From JBBRSL01 sp038245435 (GTDB lineage Bacteria; Patescibacteriota; Saccharimonadia; Saccharimonadales; CAIOMD01): 22,728 bases of DNA. Position 1 is the first letter of the stretch; each line of letters begins with the position of its first letter. The notes under the pieces are model-generated. The model was not told the origin of the DNA and searched no databases. It saw only the letters and a program-made list of their open reading frames with translations. Of the stretch, positions 6,781 to 14,286 are shown in pieces. The DNA lies in assembly GCA_038245435.1 (NCBI GenBank), contig JBBRSL010000016.1:1-22728 (forward strand), in the 5' to 3' direction. A program made the position numbers and the translations under genes.

Positions 6781-7692
6781 TTACGGGCGTGCTTTGCCAA
6801 TTGAATTATAGCTTTGCAGCTTACTCTCTACGACTGCCTGGACGGCACCGTACACCTGTGGCATGAGCTTAACAACGGCGTATTCGTCTGGATTATCGCG
6901 GAGGACTTTTTCGAGCGTATCGCGGAATGCCCGGCGCATATCACTATTGACGTTAATTTTTGTTACGCCAATTCGTACCGCCTCTTCAAAGAAGTGCCCC
7001 GGTGTGCCACTGCCCCCGTGAAGGCTAATGTTGCAGCCTATGCCTTTTCGTAACCGCTCAAGCAAGTCTAAATCGAGGACTTTTGGTACCGGGTAGCTAC
7101 CATGTAAGTTACCGACTGCCGCCGCAAAAGTATCAATACCTGTGGCGTCAACGAATGTTTTCGCTCCCTTAGGAGTACTAAACGTCTTTTTAACTTCATC
7201 ATAATCAAAAGCTTCTTTGTGAACGTTACTGCTACCACCAAAGTAGTGTGGTTCACTCTCAACCAGTGCACCCGTAAATTTAGCATACTCAACAACCTCG
7301 CGGGTGGCATCGATAATTTCTTTATCAGTAGCATCGTGGTTTGCTTGACTGACATCAATATGGATGAACTCAAAACCGGCATCAATACCAGCTTTTGCAT
7401 CGTCAACACTCGGACTGTGGTCGAGGTTGATATACATCTCAACACCAAACTCGCGTTTGTAGTTATCAACAAGGTCACGAACGTTATCGAGCCCCATAGC
7501 TTTTACTTCTCCATCGCTCACCTCAACCATTACTGGTGCTTGGAGCTTTTGGGCTGCCTTGCAGATTGCAATCAATGTTTCTTGATTATCAATGTTAAAG
7601 GCGCCAATTGCATAATGACCCTTACGCGCGAGTTCTATGCTTTCACGAGCTTTGGTACAGTTTTCACGAATCTCACGTATTGTTAAAGCCAC
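6781..7692 (-). CDS. fba: Class II fructose-bisphosphate aldolase
   Basis: Reversibly cleaves fructose-1,6-bisphosphate to dihydroxyacetone phosphate and glyceraldehyde-3-phosphate using a divalent metal. The 303-residue length fits the family. Visible motifs: GAFNIDN near the start (30-36), NLDHS (89-93) with catalytic Asp91 and metal-binding His92, ESEPHYFGG (145-153), GNLHGSYP (194-201) with His197, LHGGSGTP (224-231) with His225, and KINVNSDMRRAF (245-256) for phosphate binding. GatY/KbaY-type tagatose-bisphosphate aldolases share these motifs, but a glycolytic role fits the neighbours. The start is GTG at 7692, with AAGGAG 6 bases upstream in the 13-base gap after the transketolase gene. 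Confidence 0.93.
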   Translation of the reverse strand: MALTIREIRENCTKARESIELARKGHYAIGAFNIDNQETLIAICKAAQKLQAPVMVEVSDGEVKAMGLDNVRDLVDNYKREFGVEMYINLDHSPSVDDAKAGIDAGFEFIHIDVSQANHDATDKEIIDATREVVEYAKFTGALVESEPHYFGGSSNVHKEAFDYDEVKKTFSTPKGAKTFVDATGIDTFAAAVGNLHGSYPVPKVLDLDLLERLRKGIGCNISLHGGSGTPGHFFEEAVRIGVTKINVNSDMRRAFRDTLEKVLRDNPDEYAVVKLMPQVYGAVQAVVESKLQSYNSIGKARP

Positions 7693-7705
7693 CTTGTACT
7701 CCTTT

Positions 7706-8689
7706 TTATTGTCTGTTTAGTGCATGCATAAGCTCATGAGCTACACGCATAATATTTTTATATGTTAAGCCATGCAGTTCTAAGAGTTCGCTCGGTTTGC
7801 CGCTTTCGCCGAATTTATCTTTAACACCAATACGGCGCATGGCGGTCGGTAAGTTTTCTCCCAGTAATTCGGCAACTGCCCCGCCCAATCCACCATTGAT
7901 TTGTGCTTCTTCAACGGTGATGACCGCACCAGTCTTGCCGACACTTTTTAGAATCGTAACGGCGTCGAGTGGCTTGATTGTTGGGCAGTGAATCACTTCA
8001 GCGTCAATGCCATCCTTAAACAACTTATCTGCCGCGACTAAAGCTTGGCTGGTCATAGCGCCTGTTGCAATAATCGTTACGTCGGTGCCTTCAACAAGGG
8101 TGTAAGCTTTGCCTATTTCAAATGGCGTTTTATCTGTTGTGAATATTGGAGTTGCTTCGCGAGTTAAACGAATGTACGCGGGCCTGGTATCCGTAGCGAG
8201 CGCAATGGTTGCCTTTTCGGCTTCAAGGCTATCGCCGGGCACAATAACTACCATATTTGGCAGAACGCGCATAAGTGCAATGTCTTCGAGCATCTGATGC
8301 GTCGCACCATCGGCACCAGTATACAAACCAGCGTGCGAGCCAACGATTCGGACCGGTCTATCGTTTAAGCAAATAGTTGTACGAATTTGTTCCCAGTTTC
8401 GGCCCGGACTAAAAGCCGCATAGCTACTCACAAATGGAATTTTTCCCATTGCGGCAAGACCGGATGCAACCGTCACAAGGTTTTGTTCGGCAATACCGAT
8501 CTCAACGAATCGGTCAGGGAACGCATCACGGAACAGATGCATTTGCGTGCTTTCTGTTAAATCGGCACAGGCAGCTACGACTTGCTCATTTTGCTCACCA
8601 GCCTTAACAAGGCCCTTACCAAAACCTTTTCGAGTCGGCTCACTTGCTACGTCATCTGCTAAATAATCAGCAAGATAAAGATCACTCAT
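7706..8689 (-). CDS. Transketolase, C-terminal subunit (split enzyme)
   Basis: Holds the pyrimidine-binding and C-terminal domains of transketolase, which moves two-carbon units between sugar phosphates in the non-oxidative pentose phosphate pathway. FVEIGIAEQN (61-70) contains the invariant glutamate E68 that activates thiamine diphosphate. GSHAGLYTGADGATHQ (117-132) and EEAQINGGLGG (250-260) are typical. I place the start at ATG 8689, 327 residues: AGGAG lies 5 bases before it, and it overlaps the end of the N-terminal subunit gene by 8 bases (ATGAGTGA). An earlier in-frame ATG at 8710 lies deeper in the upstream gene and has no better ribosome site. The overlap suggests coupled translation and 1:1 assembly. 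Confidence 0.95.
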   Translation of the reverse strand: MSDLYLADYLADDVASEPTRKGFGKGLVKAGEQNEQVVAACADLTESTQMHLFRDAFPDRFVEIGIAEQNLVTVASGLAAMGKIPFVSSYAAFSPGRNWEQIRTTICLNDRPVRIVGSHAGLYTGADGATHQMLEDIALMRVLPNMVVIVPGDSLEAEKATIALATDTRPAYIRLTREATPIFTTDKTPFEIGKAYTLVEGTDVTIIATGAMTSQALVAADKLFKDGIDAEVIHCPTIKPLDAVTILKSVGKTGAVITVEEAQINGGLGGAVAELLGENLPTAMRRIGVKDKFGESGKPSELLELHGLTYKNIMRVAHELMHALNRQ

Positions 8690-9539
8690 GCTCACTCCTA
8701 ATTTTACCATCTAGAGTGCGTAATTTGTGCAGTGCAATCTTGGCTTGTTCGTGATTTGGCGGCATACCATGCCAGTGAAAATCATATTCCATAAAATCAA
8801 CGCCCTTGCCGGGTATTGTATGCGCAATAATCATGACTGGTTTTTCAACAATTGCGCGACCCATAGCACAGGCATCGATAACGGCCTCAATGTCATTGCC
8901 GTTAATCTCTATAACATGCCAGCCAAATGCTTCCCATTTTGCTTTGAGATCTTCTAGCGGTAAAACTGTTTCAGTTGGGCCATCAATTTGTATATTATTT
9001 CTATCGATAATGCCAATAATGTTATTGAGCTTGTACTTAGGCGCCAGCATTGCTGCTTCCCAGATATTACCCTCATTCAGTTCTCCGTCGCCCATAACCA
9101 CGTATACCCAACGGTGATGCTGCTTATTCATGCGTAGGCCAAGTGCCATACCAACTGCTTGGCTTAGGCCACAGCCTAGCGGCCCGCTCGTATTTTCGAG
9201 CCCTGGTAGCTTCGTTCGCTCTGGGTGACCTTGCAGGCGAGATCCAAATTGTCGCAATGTTTGAAGTTCTTTTTTATTAAAATAGCCTGCTTCGGCCATG
9301 GTAGCGTACAGAACCGGCACACAGTGTCCATTACTCAATAACAAGATATCTCGTTGATCCCAGTCAGGTTTTTTTGGGTCATGTTTTAACACGTCAAAAT
9401 AGAGTGCTGTAAATATATCTGCGAGTCCTAGTGGCCCGGCTGAGTGCCCACTCCCAGCTGTCTCGAGCATCGAAATAATATCCTTGCGGATAGTGTTGGC
9501 TTTTTCGTCTAGTTTTTCTATTGATAACTTCTTAGTCAT
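8682..9539 (-). CDS. Transketolase, N-terminal subunit (split enzyme)
   Basis: The thiamine-diphosphate pyrophosphate-binding half of transketolase, 285 residues. Visible motifs: AGSGHSAGPLG (28-38), SGPLGCGLSQAVGMALG (118-134), and the TPP motif beginning at GDGE (150-153) and ending with the NN pair at 172-173, followed by IIDRNNIQIDG. With the overlapping C-terminal subunit it makes a complete enzyme; one-chain transketolases are about 660 residues and the two parts add up to 612. It begins at ATG 9539 without a clear Shine-Dalgarno sequence, and a short GTGTC/GACAC inverted repeat (9542-9558) sits just before the start. It ends in TGA, showing that UGA is a stop here. Confidence 0.95.
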   Translation of the reverse strand: MTKKLSIEKLDEKANTIRKDIISMLETAGSGHSAGPLGLADIFTALYFDVLKHDPKKPDWDQRDILLLSNGHCVPVLYATMAEAGYFNKKELQTLRQFGSRLQGHPERTKLPGLENTSGPLGCGLSQAVGMALGLRMNKQHHRWVYVVMGDGELNEGNIWEAAMLAPKYKLNNIIGIIDRNNIQIDGPTETVLPLEDLKAKWEAFGWHVIEINGNDIEAVIDACAMGRAIVEKPVMIIAHTIPGKGVDFMEYDFHWHGMPPNHEQAKIALHKLRTLDGKIRSEHE

Positions 9540-9582
9540 AGGTGTCTATCTTCGACACTATTGTAGCATAAGCGGTGTGAGT

Positions 9583-10026
9583 CTATGAGTTAATCAATTT
9601 CCGAAATCTAATTATAACCAGGCTATACAGTGCAAGATATACCAGTACTTTACTCATCTCAATCAAGTAAGGATAGTTGCTGGATATATCACCGTCTTGA
9701 AACGCTAAGTTATATATAAATGGAGTTAAAATGCTATCCATTGTTGTGATGAGCAGTCCTGTGCTTAGCGCAATAACCGTTGCAAGGAACGCACGATAAG
9801 TCCGCTCTTTTGAACTAATAACAGAGTAAGGAATTAAAAAAAGTCCACATGATAAAAATAAGTACGTCCCTGCCATCGCTAAAGTCGCCAACCCACCATT
9901 ACCAATACCCACCCACCGTAATACCATAAATACCTGGTAGCCAGTCTGTGACAACACAAAAAGAGCTGCACATACAATAAATATTTTTTGAATTTTTGTA
10001 GGGATTGACGGGCTACTTTTTACCAT
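9583..10026 (-). CDS. Four-helix membrane protein of unknown function
   Basis: A 147-residue integral membrane protein with hydrophobic segments at about 13-35, 44-68, 78-98 and 120-142, short loops and a Lys-containing start. I recognise no family and see no charged catalytic motif in the helices apart from one Asp in TTMDS (about residues 94-98). An excellent ribosome site (AAGGAG, 7 bases from the ATG) and its place 11 bases after rpe, inside a run of sugar-phosphate enzymes, show that it is a real operon member. A transport or sensing role for the pathway is possible but not supported by any motif. Confidence 0.8.
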   Translation of the reverse strand: MVKSSPSIPTKIQKIFIVCAALFVLSQTGYQVFMVLRWVGIGNGGLATLAMAGTYLFLSCGLFLIPYSVISSKERTYRAFLATVIALSTGLLITTMDSILTPFIYNLAFQDGDISSNYPYLIEMSKVLVYLALYSLVIIRFRKLINS

Positions 10027-10037
10027 AATTTTACTCC

Positions 10038-10667
10038 TTACGTAATAAGTGTAGCTAGCTGCATATATGCATCTCGAGGATTGTCTGACTTTTGAATCGC
10101 ACCGCCAACATTCAATACATCAACACCAGCGCCTGCTAAATCACGGCAGTTATCGGCGTTAATACCACCGTCCCAGCCAATTTCCAGATATTTGTGTGCT
10201 GTCTTCGCTTCAGCAATTTTATTAGTCAGAGCCATGTCGGCCTTGCCACCAAAATGTCCTAAATCACCACTAAAAATTAAAAGATGCTGTACATGTGGAA
10301 ATAAATACTCAACATCACTAATTTGGGTAGCTTGCAGTATTGAGATACCTGTTTTTACGCCTGCCATTCGTAAGTCGGAAGCAAGCTTTGGGATATCACA
10401 GTCACTTTCGGCCTGCACAATAACCAAGCTTGGCTTTAGCGCGATAAGTTGCTCTAGGTAGTCTTGTGGACGTTTGTACATAATATGGACATCACACTCG
10501 ATATCTTCGGGCAACCAAATTTGTGACAAATCAGGGCTTTTGGTTGGCGCGAAATCACCATCCATCAAATCTATGTGTATCCTTGGAGCAAAAGAAATAA
10601 CTCGCTCAATCTGCGCACGGTACTCGTGCGCGTCAAAGGCAGTAACTGTTGGGCAAATAATACTCAT
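10038..10667 (-). CDS. rpe: Ribulose-phosphate 3-epimerase family protein
   Basis: A TIM barrel that interconverts ribulose-5-phosphate and xylulose-5-phosphate. The metal-binding set of the family is in place: His31 and Asp33 in HIDLMDGDF, His61 in CDVHIM, and Asp166 in EIGWDGGIN. The phosphate-binding segment is unusual: canonical Rpe has N-P-G-F-G-G-Q, while this protein has SGDLGHFGGKAD (133-144). I start it at ATG 10667, 209 residues; the reading frame is open further upstream, but that part overlaps rpiB and adds 88 residues unlike the family. No strong Shine-Dalgarno sequence precedes the ATG. The gene lies 16 bases after rpiB. Substrate is very likely but not certainly ribulose-5-phosphate. 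Confidence 0.85.
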   Translation of the reverse strand: MSIICPTVTAFDAHEYRAQIERVISFAPRIHIDLMDGDFAPTKSPDLSQIWLPEDIECDVHIMYKRPQDYLEQLIALKPSLVIVQAESDCDIPKLASDLRMAGVKTGISILQATQISDVEYLFPHVQHLLIFSGDLGHFGGKADMALTNKIAEAKTAHKYLEIGWDGGINADNCRDLAGAGVDVLNVGGAIQKSDNPRDAYMQLATLIT

Positions 10668-10683
10668 ATCTGCGATTAGTGTA

Positions 10684-11133
10684 TCAGAGTTGGTCGAGTT
10701 CTTTATTGCGACGTAAATAGCGCGATGCTGCAGTAAATGGGGTATTGAGCCAAGCCTCGACAATAACAAATGCGTCTTTACCGCTACCCTTAAACAGCTC
10801 TGAAGGCAGTGCGAGCACATTGCTGTCTTCATCTTTTCGGACTGCTTTTGCGGCAGCAATGCTCCAGCCAAGCCCGGCACGAATACCGCGGTGTCGATTC
10901 GCGGCCATAGCCATGCCTTGACCGCTACCACAGATTAAAATGGCACGAGGGTCGGTATATTCGCTACTGAGCACCTTAGTTGTGGCGGTGGTTGCAAATA
11001 GTGGAAAATCATCGTCAGGGTCAAAGGTTTTATCGCCAATATCCTCAACATCATAGCCAGCCTTAACGAGATACTCGCTTAACTGTTTCTTCGGGCCAAA
11101 GCCGTTATGGTCAGCACCAATGTAAATTTTCAC
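10684..11133 (-). CDS. rpiB: Ribose-5-phosphate isomerase B
   Basis: Interconverts ribose-5-phosphate and ribulose-5-phosphate. The 149-residue length is normal for the RpiB/LacAB family. GADHNGF (6-12) holds the Asp8/His9 pair, and ILICGSGQGMAMAANRHRGIRAG (from 65) has the active-site cysteine C68 and the phosphate loop. E. coli RpiB has CGTGIGMS; the S and Q here are acceptable variants. SNVLALPSEL follows. The start is GTG at 11133, 2 bases after the gap stop, with AGG about 8 bases upstream inside gap, so translation is probably coupled. It ends with TGA. Confidence 0.93.
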   Translation of the reverse strand: MKIYIGADHNGFGPKKQLSEYLVKAGYDVEDIGDKTFDPDDDFPLFATTATTKVLSSEYTDPRAILICGSGQGMAMAANRHRGIRAGLGWSIAAAKAVRKDEDSNVLALPSELFKGSGKDAFVIVEAWLNTPFTAASRYLRRNKELDQL

Positions 11134-11135
11134 TG

Positions 11136-12209
11136 TTAGCCTATGTGTGTTTCTTCGGGCTGAGGAAAGCTATCGGCTGGCGAGCCAATTGCTTGACCCT
11201 GGATTACTTTACCAAGATCAGCCACAAGCTCGACAAGGCGGTTACTGTAGCCCCATTCGTTGTCATACCATGCAACTACTTTTATAAGGTTTCCGGCGAC
11301 AACATTCGTAAGCTTAAGGTCAATCGTGCAACTGTGACTGTTGCCAATAAAGTCACTGCTTACAAGTTCTTCTTCGGTTGCACCAAGAATACCTTGATAA
11401 TATGGTTCTGCAGCAGCTTTTTTAAATACTTCGTTAATTTCTTCGACGGTTGTATCGCGCTTTGTAAGCACGACAAAGTCGCTCAATGATACGACTGGGG
11501 TTGGAACACGCACACTCAAGCCACCAAAGATACCTTGAATTGCGGGTAACGCTTTGCCAGCGGCAATACTTGCACCGGTTGTCGTAGGTACGATATTTGT
11601 GGCAGCATTACGGGCTTCGCGTAAATCTTTTGCAGGGGCATCTAATAGTTTCTGACTGGCAGTATAGCTGTGAACGGTGGTCATCATTGCTTTTTCAATA
11701 CCAAAGTTTTGGTTCAAAATATCCATAATTGCTGTTATGCAGTTTGTCGTACAGCTTGCATTACTAATGATATCTCTAGAAGTGTTGAGCTTTTCTTCAT
11801 TAACGCCAATAACAATCGTATCCGCACCTTCACCTTTTGCTGGGGCACTGATAACTACTTTTTTAGCACCAGCTGGGTCAATGTGGGCACGCGCTTTTGC
11901 TGGGTCAACAAAAAAACCAGTACATTCAATAACGACATCAACTCCAATTTCACCCCAAGGTAGCTGGGCTGGGTCAGTCTGCTTATATACGTGTATAACC
12001 TTACCATCGACAATTATATTTTCATCATCGTGACCGACTTCGTGCGGGTATGTACCGTAGGTACTGTCATGCTTAAGTAAATGCGCCAGTGTCTTCGTGT
12101 CTGTTAAATCATTAATAGCGATGACTTCTAAATCACTTCGTTCAAAGGCAACCTTGAACGCATTGCGCCCAATGCGCCCAAATCCGTTAATTGCTACTTT
12201 TGTTACCAC
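11136..12209 (-). CDS. gap: Glyceraldehyde-3-phosphate dehydrogenase, type I
   Basis: Oxidises glyceraldehyde-3-phosphate to 1,3-bisphosphoglycerate with NAD. The dinucleotide fold opens with AINGFGRIGRNAFK (6-19). Asp34 at the end of the second strand suggests NAD rather than NADP. The active site is SNASCTTN with Cys153, paired with His180 in TTVHSYTASQ. WYDNEWGYSNR near the end is typical. At 357 residues it is about 20 longer than the common length; the extra is a Pro/Ser/Glu-rich tail (QAIGSPADSFPQPEETHIG) with no evident function. The start is GTG at 12209 with AAGGGGGG upstream. It is preceded by a clear promoter (12251-12279) and leads the rpiB-rpe-transketolase genes. Confidence 0.97.
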   Translation of the reverse strand: MVTKVAINGFGRIGRNAFKVAFERSDLEVIAINDLTDTKTLAHLLKHDSTYGTYPHEVGHDDENIIVDGKVIHVYKQTDPAQLPWGEIGVDVVIECTGFFVDPAKARAHIDPAGAKKVVISAPAKGEGADTIVIGVNEEKLNTSRDIISNASCTTNCITAIMDILNQNFGIEKAMMTTVHSYTASQKLLDAPAKDLREARNAATNIVPTTTGASIAAGKALPAIQGIFGGLSVRVPTPVVSLSDFVVLTKRDTTVEEINEVFKKAAAEPYYQGILGATEEELVSSDFIGNSHSCTIDLKLTNVVAGNLIKVVAWYDNEWGYSNRLVELVADLGKVIQGQAIGSPADSFPQPEETHIG

Positions 12210-12250
12210 TTTTGTCCCCCCTTAAAAATAAGTAATTACGCTTTGACTGT

Positions 12251-12279
12251 ATTGTATACGCTTACGCTTATCACCTCAA
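12251..12279 (-). promoter_or_regulatory. Sigma-70-type promoter of gap and the pentose-phosphate genes
   Basis: On the minus strand TTGAGG (12274-12279) and TACAAT (12251-12256) are 17 bases apart. The spacer contains a short GCGTA-A-GCGTA repeat. The start would lie near 12244, giving a leader of about 35 bases with a Shine-Dalgarno sequence, in contrast to the short-leader genes elsewhere in the window. The 77-base gap otherwise holds no terminator that I can see. Confidence 0.6.
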
Positions 12280-12286
12280 GTAGGTA

Positions 12287-13054
12287 TTATGCTTTTGTGC
12301 TAAAAAATTCAACTAAATCATTATATACATGCTTATTTGATGCGATGAGATTTAGATTTTTATAATCATATTCACTCGTTCCAATATTTGAAACATAGCC
12401 ACCGGCTTCTTTTACCAGCAATACGCCAGGTGCATAGTCCCATATCTTTCCGAATGAATCATATGTAACTCTTGCTTCAATTCTACCGCTTGCAACTAGG
12501 CAAAAACCAAAGCCAGCAGCAGCAAATTTAACGTTCGAGTACCTCGGAATAGCGAAGTATTTTTCTCGGTTTTCGAAACTTGTTGGCTTAATTTCAAACT
12601 CTACACAAGCATGTTTAATATTTCTAGAACTTACGTAAATTGGTATACCATTTAGATAAGCTCCCTTATCTTTTATCGCAGTATAGAGCTCATCAAGTAC
12701 AAAGTTATATATCAAAGCCGCTTGAGGTTCGCCATCGCTAATAAGACAAAGCATGTTTGTGCAAAATGGCATACCTCTAATAAAAGCTTCTGTTCCATCG
12801 ATAGGGTCAATCGTCCAGAACGTTTCCGTATTGCCCTCAACGCCAAACTCTTCTCCATAAAAACCGATACTTTCGTCTAGTATGCGCAGAGCATTCTTAA
12901 GTTCTAGTTCAACCCGCTTATCGAGCTCAGTTACTACCGATGCGTCTTCTTTTTTATCATGGACTATCACGCCATGGTTTTTTAGTAATTCTGGACGAAT
13001 ATCTCGAAGAGTTTGCTCGATAGCTCGGAATGACTTTGTTATATATGTATCCAT
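12287..13054 (-). CDS. Inositol monophosphatase-family phosphatase
   Basis: A 255-residue metal-dependent sugar-phosphatase-fold enzyme. The metal sites are all visible: Glu68-Glu69 in YGEEFG, DPIDGT (83-88) and Asp216 in WDYAPGVLLVKEAGG. Family members hydrolyse inositol-1-phosphate, 3'-phosphoadenosine-5'-phosphate, or fructose-1,6-bisphosphate (class IV). Position between pyrophosphatase and GAPDH makes fructose-1,6-bisphosphatase or a related sugar-phosphate activity plausible, but sequence does not settle it. The ATG follows the ppa stop directly (TAAATG), with no Shine-Dalgarno sequence, so translation probably depends on ribosomes finishing ppa. Confidence 0.88.
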   Translation of the reverse strand: MDTYITKSFRAIEQTLRDIRPELLKNHGVIVHDKKEDASVVTELDKRVELELKNALRILDESIGFYGEEFGVEGNTETFWTIDPIDGTEAFIRGMPFCTNMLCLISDGEPQAALIYNFVLDELYTAIKDKGAYLNGIPIYVSSRNIKHACVEFEIKPTSFENREKYFAIPRYSNVKFAAAGFGFCLVASGRIEARVTYDSFGKIWDYAPGVLLVKEAGGYVSNIGTSEYDYKNLNLIASNKHVYNDLVEFFSTKA

Positions 13055-13579
13055 TTATTTAAAACGAGCAATGCATTCAGCAATGATTTTTTTAGCGTCT
13101 TCGGCATTGCCCCAGCCCTGTACAACGGTCGTGCCAGGCTTTTTAAGGTCCTTGTAGTGCATAAAGTGATGCACTATTTGCTGTTTCCAGCGCTCGCCTA
13201 AATCATCGAGCGTGTTAATGCTATCGCCCGTTTGACGGTCGTCGACAGGCACACAAACAACTTTGTAGTCCATTTCACCATCATCTTCAAAATTCAAAAT
13301 GCCCACAACTTTAGCTTTGAGCCAAACACCCGTCGGAATAGGCTCATCTGTGACAACCAGCGTATCAAGTTCATCGCCATCTTCATCGATAGTACCCGGG
13401 ATAAACCCATAGTTTACGGGCTTAGCAAAAATAGCTGGCTCAACGCGGTCAAGCGTAAAAGCTGCACGTTCACGGTCCCACTCAACTTTAAGTGTACTGC
13501 CCTTTGGAATCTCAATTACAGTGTTTACTTCGCCCTGTTCATAATCGCCGGGTGCTAATACTTGGTTAAAATCTGCCAC
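13055..13579 (-). CDS. ppa: Soluble inorganic pyrophosphatase, family I
   Basis: Hydrolyses pyrophosphate and so drives biosynthetic reactions forward. The 174-residue length is standard for bacterial family I enzymes. The signature Asp67-Gly-Asp69-x-Leu-Asp72 (in IDEDGDELDTLVV) and the later DDGEMDYK (99-106) supply the metal-binding acids. IPKGSTLKVEWD (24-35) and NYGFIPGT (56-63) are also characteristic. The start is GTG at 13579 with AGGAG 6 bases upstream. The next gene starts at the base after its stop. A TATACT lies about 40 bases upstream in the divergent gap shared with the plus-strand phosphodiesterase gene. Confidence 0.96.
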   Translation of the reverse strand: MADFNQVLAPGDYEQGEVNTVIEIPKGSTLKVEWDRERAAFTLDRVEPAIFAKPVNYGFIPGTIDEDGDELDTLVVTDEPIPTGVWLKAKVVGILNFEDDGEMDYKVVCVPVDDRQTGDSINTLDDLGERWKQQIVHHFMHYKDLKKPGTTVVQGWGNAEDAKKIIAECIARFK

Positions 13580-13618
13580 TGGTTTCTCCTAATAAATTAA
13601 AGTAATGGTCTTGGCTTT

Positions 13619-13626
13619 AGTATACT
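13619..13626. promoter_or_regulatory. Palindromic AGTATACT, possible shared -10 for divergent genes
   Basis: AGTATACT is its own reverse complement, so TATACT is present on both strands. On the plus strand the hexamer ends 11 bases before the ATG at 13638. On the minus strand it ends 39 bases before the ppa start, allowing a normal leader with a Shine-Dalgarno sequence. No convincing -35 was found on either strand. Confidence 0.4.
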
Positions 13627-13637
13627 ATATATCTGTT

Positions 13638-14282
13638 ATGCAACTTATTTCTCATCGCGGAGCAAAAGGTCTTGGGCCAGAAAATACACTCGAATCAATT
13701 CGAGCAGCAGCTGAATTACATGTTGATTATATTGAGTTCGACGTGCAGTGCACTAAAGATAACCAGCCCGTTGTGTTTCATAATCTTTACACGAAGTCCG
13801 GTAGCACAGTGAGCGAACTTACATTGAGTGAGTTTAGAATCCAACACCCGAGCGCACCCTTACTGAAAGACGCGCTTGTCGCATGTGGTGCATCAACTCC
13901 GCTTGTCGAGCTTAAAGCGGCTGGTACTGCCAAAGTATCTGTTAAAGTTTTAAGCGATCACCCAAAAGCTTGTGTCACAAGTTTTATGAGCCAAGAGATT
14001 ACTTTGCTTACTCAGAATTTAGCAAAAAGAGAGCGCTACATGATGCAACGCAAACACCCTATGGGTATTATTGGTAAAGCAAAAAAAGCCGGTTCTACTG
14101 GTATTGGGATAAACAAAAACTGGGCACTGCTTCTCCCGCATTTTTACTGGCATGGTCGTCGTAATAATCTGACGATATATGCCTACACTGTTAATTCTGT
14201 CTTACTCGCAAAAGTGCTGATTTACTTTATGCCCCATTTGTTAATTTGCACTGACTATCCAAATAGGCTGCAAGGTAACTAG
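13638..14282 (+). CDS. Glycerophosphodiester phosphodiesterase-like protein
   Basis: GDPD enzymes hydrolyse glycerophosphodiesters from lipid head groups to glycerol-3-phosphate and an alcohol. The family opening is clear: LISHRGAKGLGPENTLESI (from residue 3), then the metal pair in YIEFDVQ and a second histidine in VVFHN. The C-terminal TIM-barrel signature YAYTVN ... CTDYPNRL is also present. At 214 residues it is short (240-260 is usual), with the middle of the barrel reduced, so activity is likely but not assured. I use the ATG at 13638: the GDPD opening begins here, and the residues encoded further upstream do not fit. No Shine-Dalgarno sequence is present; TATACT lies 11 bases upstream. 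The next gene starts 4 bases after its stop. Confidence 0.82.
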   Translation: MQLISHRGAKGLGPENTLESIRAAAELHVDYIEFDVQCTKDNQPVVFHNLYTKSGSTVSELTLSEFRIQHPSAPLLKDALVACGASTPLVELKAAGTAKVSVKVLSDHPKACVTSFMSQEITLLTQNLAKRERYMMQRKHPMGIIGKAKKAGSTGIGINKNWALLLPHFYWHGRRNNLTIYAYTVNSVLLAKVLIYFMPHLLICTDYPNRLQGN

Positions 14283-14286
14283 CACC

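Noticed and set aside
7219..7686. Long plus-strand open frame opposite the aldolase gene.
   Set aside because: Antisense shadow of a well-supported enzyme; no family features and no good ribosome site.
8690..8710. An earlier ATG for the transketolase C-terminal subunit at 8710.
   Set aside because: The ATG at 8689 has AGGAG at good spacing and gives the usual short overlap; the earlier one lies further inside the upstream gene.
9541..9559. GTGTC/GACAC hairpin before the transketolase N-terminal gene as a regulatory element.
   Set aside because: Five base pairs with a seven-base loop is within chance; no supporting T run or alternative pairing.
10668..10931. An 88-residue N-terminal extension of rpe overlapping rpiB in another frame.
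   Set aside because: The family N-terminus (MSIICPTV) begins at the ATG at 10667, and the extra part is the out-of-frame shadow of rpiB.
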